A stretch of DNA of 40,534 nt, taken from contig JARIDO010000024.1 in the NCBI GenBank assembly GCA_029263895.1, forward strand, positions 1 to 40,534, written 5' to 3'. Position numbers and translations under genes: made by a program. The stretch's first letter is position 1, and each line of letters starts with the position of its first letter. Below, in pieces: positions 38,492 to 40,534 of the stretch. Below the pieces are notes generated by a model. The model was given only the letters and a program-made list of their open reading frames with translations, ran no database searches and was not told where the DNA came from. Origin of the DNA: Sporosarcina sp. (lineage in GTDB: Bacteria; Bacillota; Bacilli; Bacillales_A; Planococcaceae).

Positions 38492-39907
38492 TTGGCAAAG
38501 TTTTGTATAGAGTGTGGATCCGCCTTATCTGAAGAACAGGCTTTTTGTGAGAAATGTGGAACTAAGTATAATCCTGCAACAACTTCTGAACATCAAAAGC
38601 AAGAATCAGTTACAACAATCTCACCACTTCCAAAAGAACCATCTAAAAACATGACTCGTAAACAAAAAGTGCTTTTAGTGACTATTGTTGCTGTCGTCAT
38701 CTGTGGTGCAATTGGACACACAATCATTAAAGGGTTAACAGCAAGCGAAAAGAAAACAGTTGCATTTTTAAATGGTTTAACAGATGTAGATGAAGCTGTT
38801 GTTTACAATAACTTATCTATTCCAGATGGTATTAGTTACGACAAAAAACAGTACATATCCTATTTAAAAGAACAAGACATGTATGCCTTTAAAGAAAACG
38901 TAACAGAAACAGTTCGCTCAGTTGAATTAGACGGTATCACAAGAATCGTTAAACATGAAAATGGTTCTGATCTTTTACTAATAAAAGAAAAAAAGTGGCT
39001 ATCACTCTATCCAACAATTGATATTATTCCAGTTTCAACGGAAGTAATGATCGCAACGGATATAAAAGATGCAAAGATTCAATTCAATGGAAAAAAGTAT
39101 GATTTAAAAGGGAAAGATATCTCCCTCAAAAAATTCCTACCTGGTTCTTATAAAATTAAAGCAACAACAGAAAACGCTATTATTCCACATACCGCAAAAT
39201 GGAATGTCGATGTTACAACAAATAAAGAGAAGAATACAATTATACTTTTACAGGAATACTTAATGGTTACATTAGATAATGAGTATTCTGATAGTGTCTT
39301 GTTCGTTAATGGAAAGTCTACAAATAAAACCATTTCTGAGTTAAAGGAAATTGGACCCTTCTTTGGTGAGACAACAGCCAAACTTACGATACAAAAAGAA
39401 AATGAAGATGGTGCAGTTGCGATTAGTGATGAAGAAATAGTCTACGCTGGTCAACTTGCAGATTTTTCGTACCCGAGCGAGTATAGCTTTATTTTAAAAT
39501 CAAAAGCTGAAATTGCTGAAGAGTATTTTAATGAAGACGTCGTAAATAGGTTTATTGATCAGTTTAGATATGCATATGAGTCTGCTTTAAATAACAAAGA
39601 TTATGAGTTAATCACAGACTTTTTTGCACCGAATGCCGTTGCTGGGAAAGAAATAAAAGATGTAATTAGCGGTATTGGTGACGAATACTATCATTATAAT
39701 TTCACATCAAATGAGCTGAGGGACCTGAAGGTTGACTCAAATAATGGGACCGCAAAAACATATGAAGAGTTTTACTTTACTGATGATCAATCGAAAACTA
39801 CTTTGTATCAAAGAGATAAGACATATAATATCGCTTTAGACAATGAAGGTAATTTAAAAATCGACACGATTTCAATTGATAATACAAGAAGAACACCAGC
39901 TAATTAA
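38492..39907 (+). CDS. TcaA-like zinc-ribbon, single-pass membrane protein
   Basis: A 471-aa protein with an N-terminal zinc ribbon (C5, C8, C19, C22), a flexible linker, one membrane helix (about 59-78) and a long extracytoplasmic part. That part contains repeated small beta domains of the TcaA type (STEVMIATDIKDAKIQFNGK, LPGSYKIKA, FVNGKSTNKTI) and a C-terminal NTF2-like region from about 345 on. This matches the YvbJ/TcaA family linked to the cell envelope and glycopeptide response in other Firmicutes; a specific role here is inference. The start is TTG 38492 with GGAGGAG upstream; the nearby ATG 38488 is in another frame that closes early. The next gene, 27 nt on, is also a zinc-ribbon membrane protein. 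Confidence 0.85.
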   Translation: MAKFCIECGSALSEEQAFCEKCGTKYNPATTSEHQKQESVTTISPLPKEPSKNMTRKQKVLLVTIVAVVICGAIGHTIIKGLTASEKKTVAFLNGLTDVDEAVVYNNLSIPDGISYDKKQYISYLKEQDMYAFKENVTETVRSVELDGITRIVKHENGSDLLLIKEKKWLSLYPTIDIIPVSTEVMIATDIKDAKIQFNGKKYDLKGKDISLKKFLPGSYKIKATTENAIIPHTAKWNVDVTTNKEKNTIILLQEYLMVTLDNEYSDSVLFVNGKSTNKTISELKEIGPFFGETTAKLTIQKENEDGAVAISDEEIVYAGQLADFSYPSEYSFILKSKAEIAEEYFNEDVVNRFIDQFRYAYESALNNKDYELITDFFAPNAVAGKEIKDVISGIGDEYYHYNFTSNELRDLKVDSNNGTAKTYEEFYFTDDQSKTTLYQRDKTYNIALDNEGNLKIDTISIDNTRRTPAN

Positions 39908-39934
39908 TAGCGGTTAACATCGGAGGACATACTT

Positions 39935-40534
39935 ATGAAATGTACAAACTGTGGAAATATACAAGATTCAGGAGTATTTTGTGGGCAATGCGGAAACAAA
40001 CTTACTGCAACAATAGCAGAAGAAGTAATTATCACTGAACACGCAGCAACAAGTGAGTCTATTCAACAAACATCCGAGCATGCAGACACAGCTCAACCAA
40101 ACAAACATGTTGAAACAATTAAAGTACAATCTAAAATGTATGGTTATTATTTCTTGCGTCAACTAAAAAAACCTTCTAGTACACTAAACTCGCTTACAGC
40201 GGACTTTACAAATGCACTCATAAACATTGCTATTTTAAGTGTACTTTTTTGTTTATCTTTCTACTCATTTGGTCACGGATACATTGAATTTTCAACTGTT
40301 TTCACCTCTGTTTTAATTAGCATACTAGTTGTAATCGTTATCGTAATACTATCTCTTTTCACAATCAATCACTTCTTCGGCCAGGCACTAACGTTTAAAG
40401 AAATATGTAGCTTATATGGTGGTTATTTAACACCATTTATAACTGTAGCAGCTCTAACATACTTATTAATGATTATTGAGTCATATGATAATGGTGGAGC
40501 TTTTCTACTAGTCAACATGTTCTTTATTATTTTC
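39935..40534 (+). CDS. Zinc-ribbon multi-pass membrane protein (partial, runs off the right edge)
   Basis: The first 200 codons are visible. Four cysteines (C3, C6, C16, C19) form a zinc ribbon, CTNCGNIQDSGVFCGQCG. A polar linker to about residue 85 follows, then membrane segments near 93-113, 121-145, 163-182 and from 188 on. It aligns with the protein at 21003-21722 in cysteine spacing, linker position and the membrane-domain style (SLYGGYLTPFITVAALTYLL against SIYGTYLLPVMLMTVMAALL), so the two are paralogues. The start ATG 39935 has GGAGG 8 nt upstream. It probably forms an operon with the TcaA-like gene before it. Function unknown. Confidence 0.8.
   Translation, partial: MKCTNCGNIQDSGVFCGQCGNKLTATIAEEVIITEHAATSESIQQTSEHADTAQPNKHVETIKVQSKMYGYYFLRQLKKPSSTLNSLTADFTNALINIAILSVLFCLSFYSFGHGYIEFSTVFTSVLISILVVIVIVILSLFTINHFFGQALTFKEICSLYGGYLTPFITVAALTYLLMIIESYDNGGAFLLVNMFFIIF

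Overview
The window comes from a low-GC Gram-positive spore-former of the order Bacillales. Its rbsRKDACB order matches Bacillus, it has an ilv-leu operon with a T-box leader, catabolite response elements (cre sites), a type II galT, an Sda-type sporulation checkpoint peptide behind DnaA boxes, and Shine-Dalgarno sites of the GGAGG type. I infer Planococcaceae/Caryophanaceae (a Sporosarcina-like organism). The genus is a guess from gene content and repeat style, not from a database match.

Layout. 1-0.7 kb: the tail of a glycerophosphodiester phosphodiesterase gene, two terminators and a small decayed gene. 0.7-3.1 kb: a YhfH-type zinc peptide and isocitrate lyase (aceA), divergent from a LytTR-domain regulator. 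3.2-3.6 kb: tandem repeat array 1. 3.6-9.3 kb: a complete ribose operon (rbsRKDACB, minus strand) with a palindromic operator on its promoter. 9.4-10.2 kb: tandem repeat array 2. 10.2-20.4 kb: branched-chain amino acid synthesis, transcribed on the minus strand as ilvD, a T-box, then ilvB-ilvN-ilvC-leuA-leuB-leuC-leuD, with a cre site upstream of the ilvD promoter. 20.6 kb: a structured dispersed element. 21-23.4 kb: a zinc-ribbon membrane protein that appears to start at ATT, sda with DnaA boxes, and a patatin-like phospholipase. 23.5-28.3 kb: a decaying region with a broken GNAT acetyltransferase, a broken msmX ATPase, a frameshifted PucR-type regulator and a nagA remnant around an intact pgcA. 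28.3-34.5 kb: a ROK repressor divergent from the Leloir operon galK-galE-galT-galM. 34.6-38.3 kb: a cyclase-family hydrolase and zwf-gnd. 38.5 kb to the end: a TcaA-like zinc-ribbon membrane protein and a partial paralogue of the 21 kb protein.

How the genes fit together. PgcA, GalK/E/T/M, Zwf and Gnd together form a route from galactose through glucose 1-phosphate and glucose 6-phosphate to ribulose 5-phosphate, and the rbs operon also feeds the pentose-phosphate pool. The ilv-leu genes are one amino-acid biosynthesis unit whose T-box can throttle everything except ilvD.

The most unusual signal is not a gene. Three intergenic regions (about 3.2, 9.4 and 29.6 kb) carry the same short core, roughly CGCCCGTAAA or CGACCGCAAA. 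It is always on the plus strand and recurs every 20 or 21 bp, about two helical turns. Array 2 holds 39 successive cores over 786 bp without one indel, in a strict 21-20-21-21-20 pattern (103-bp unit). Array 1 holds 19 cores in a near-strict 20-21 alternation (41-bp unit). I know of no described function for these arrays.
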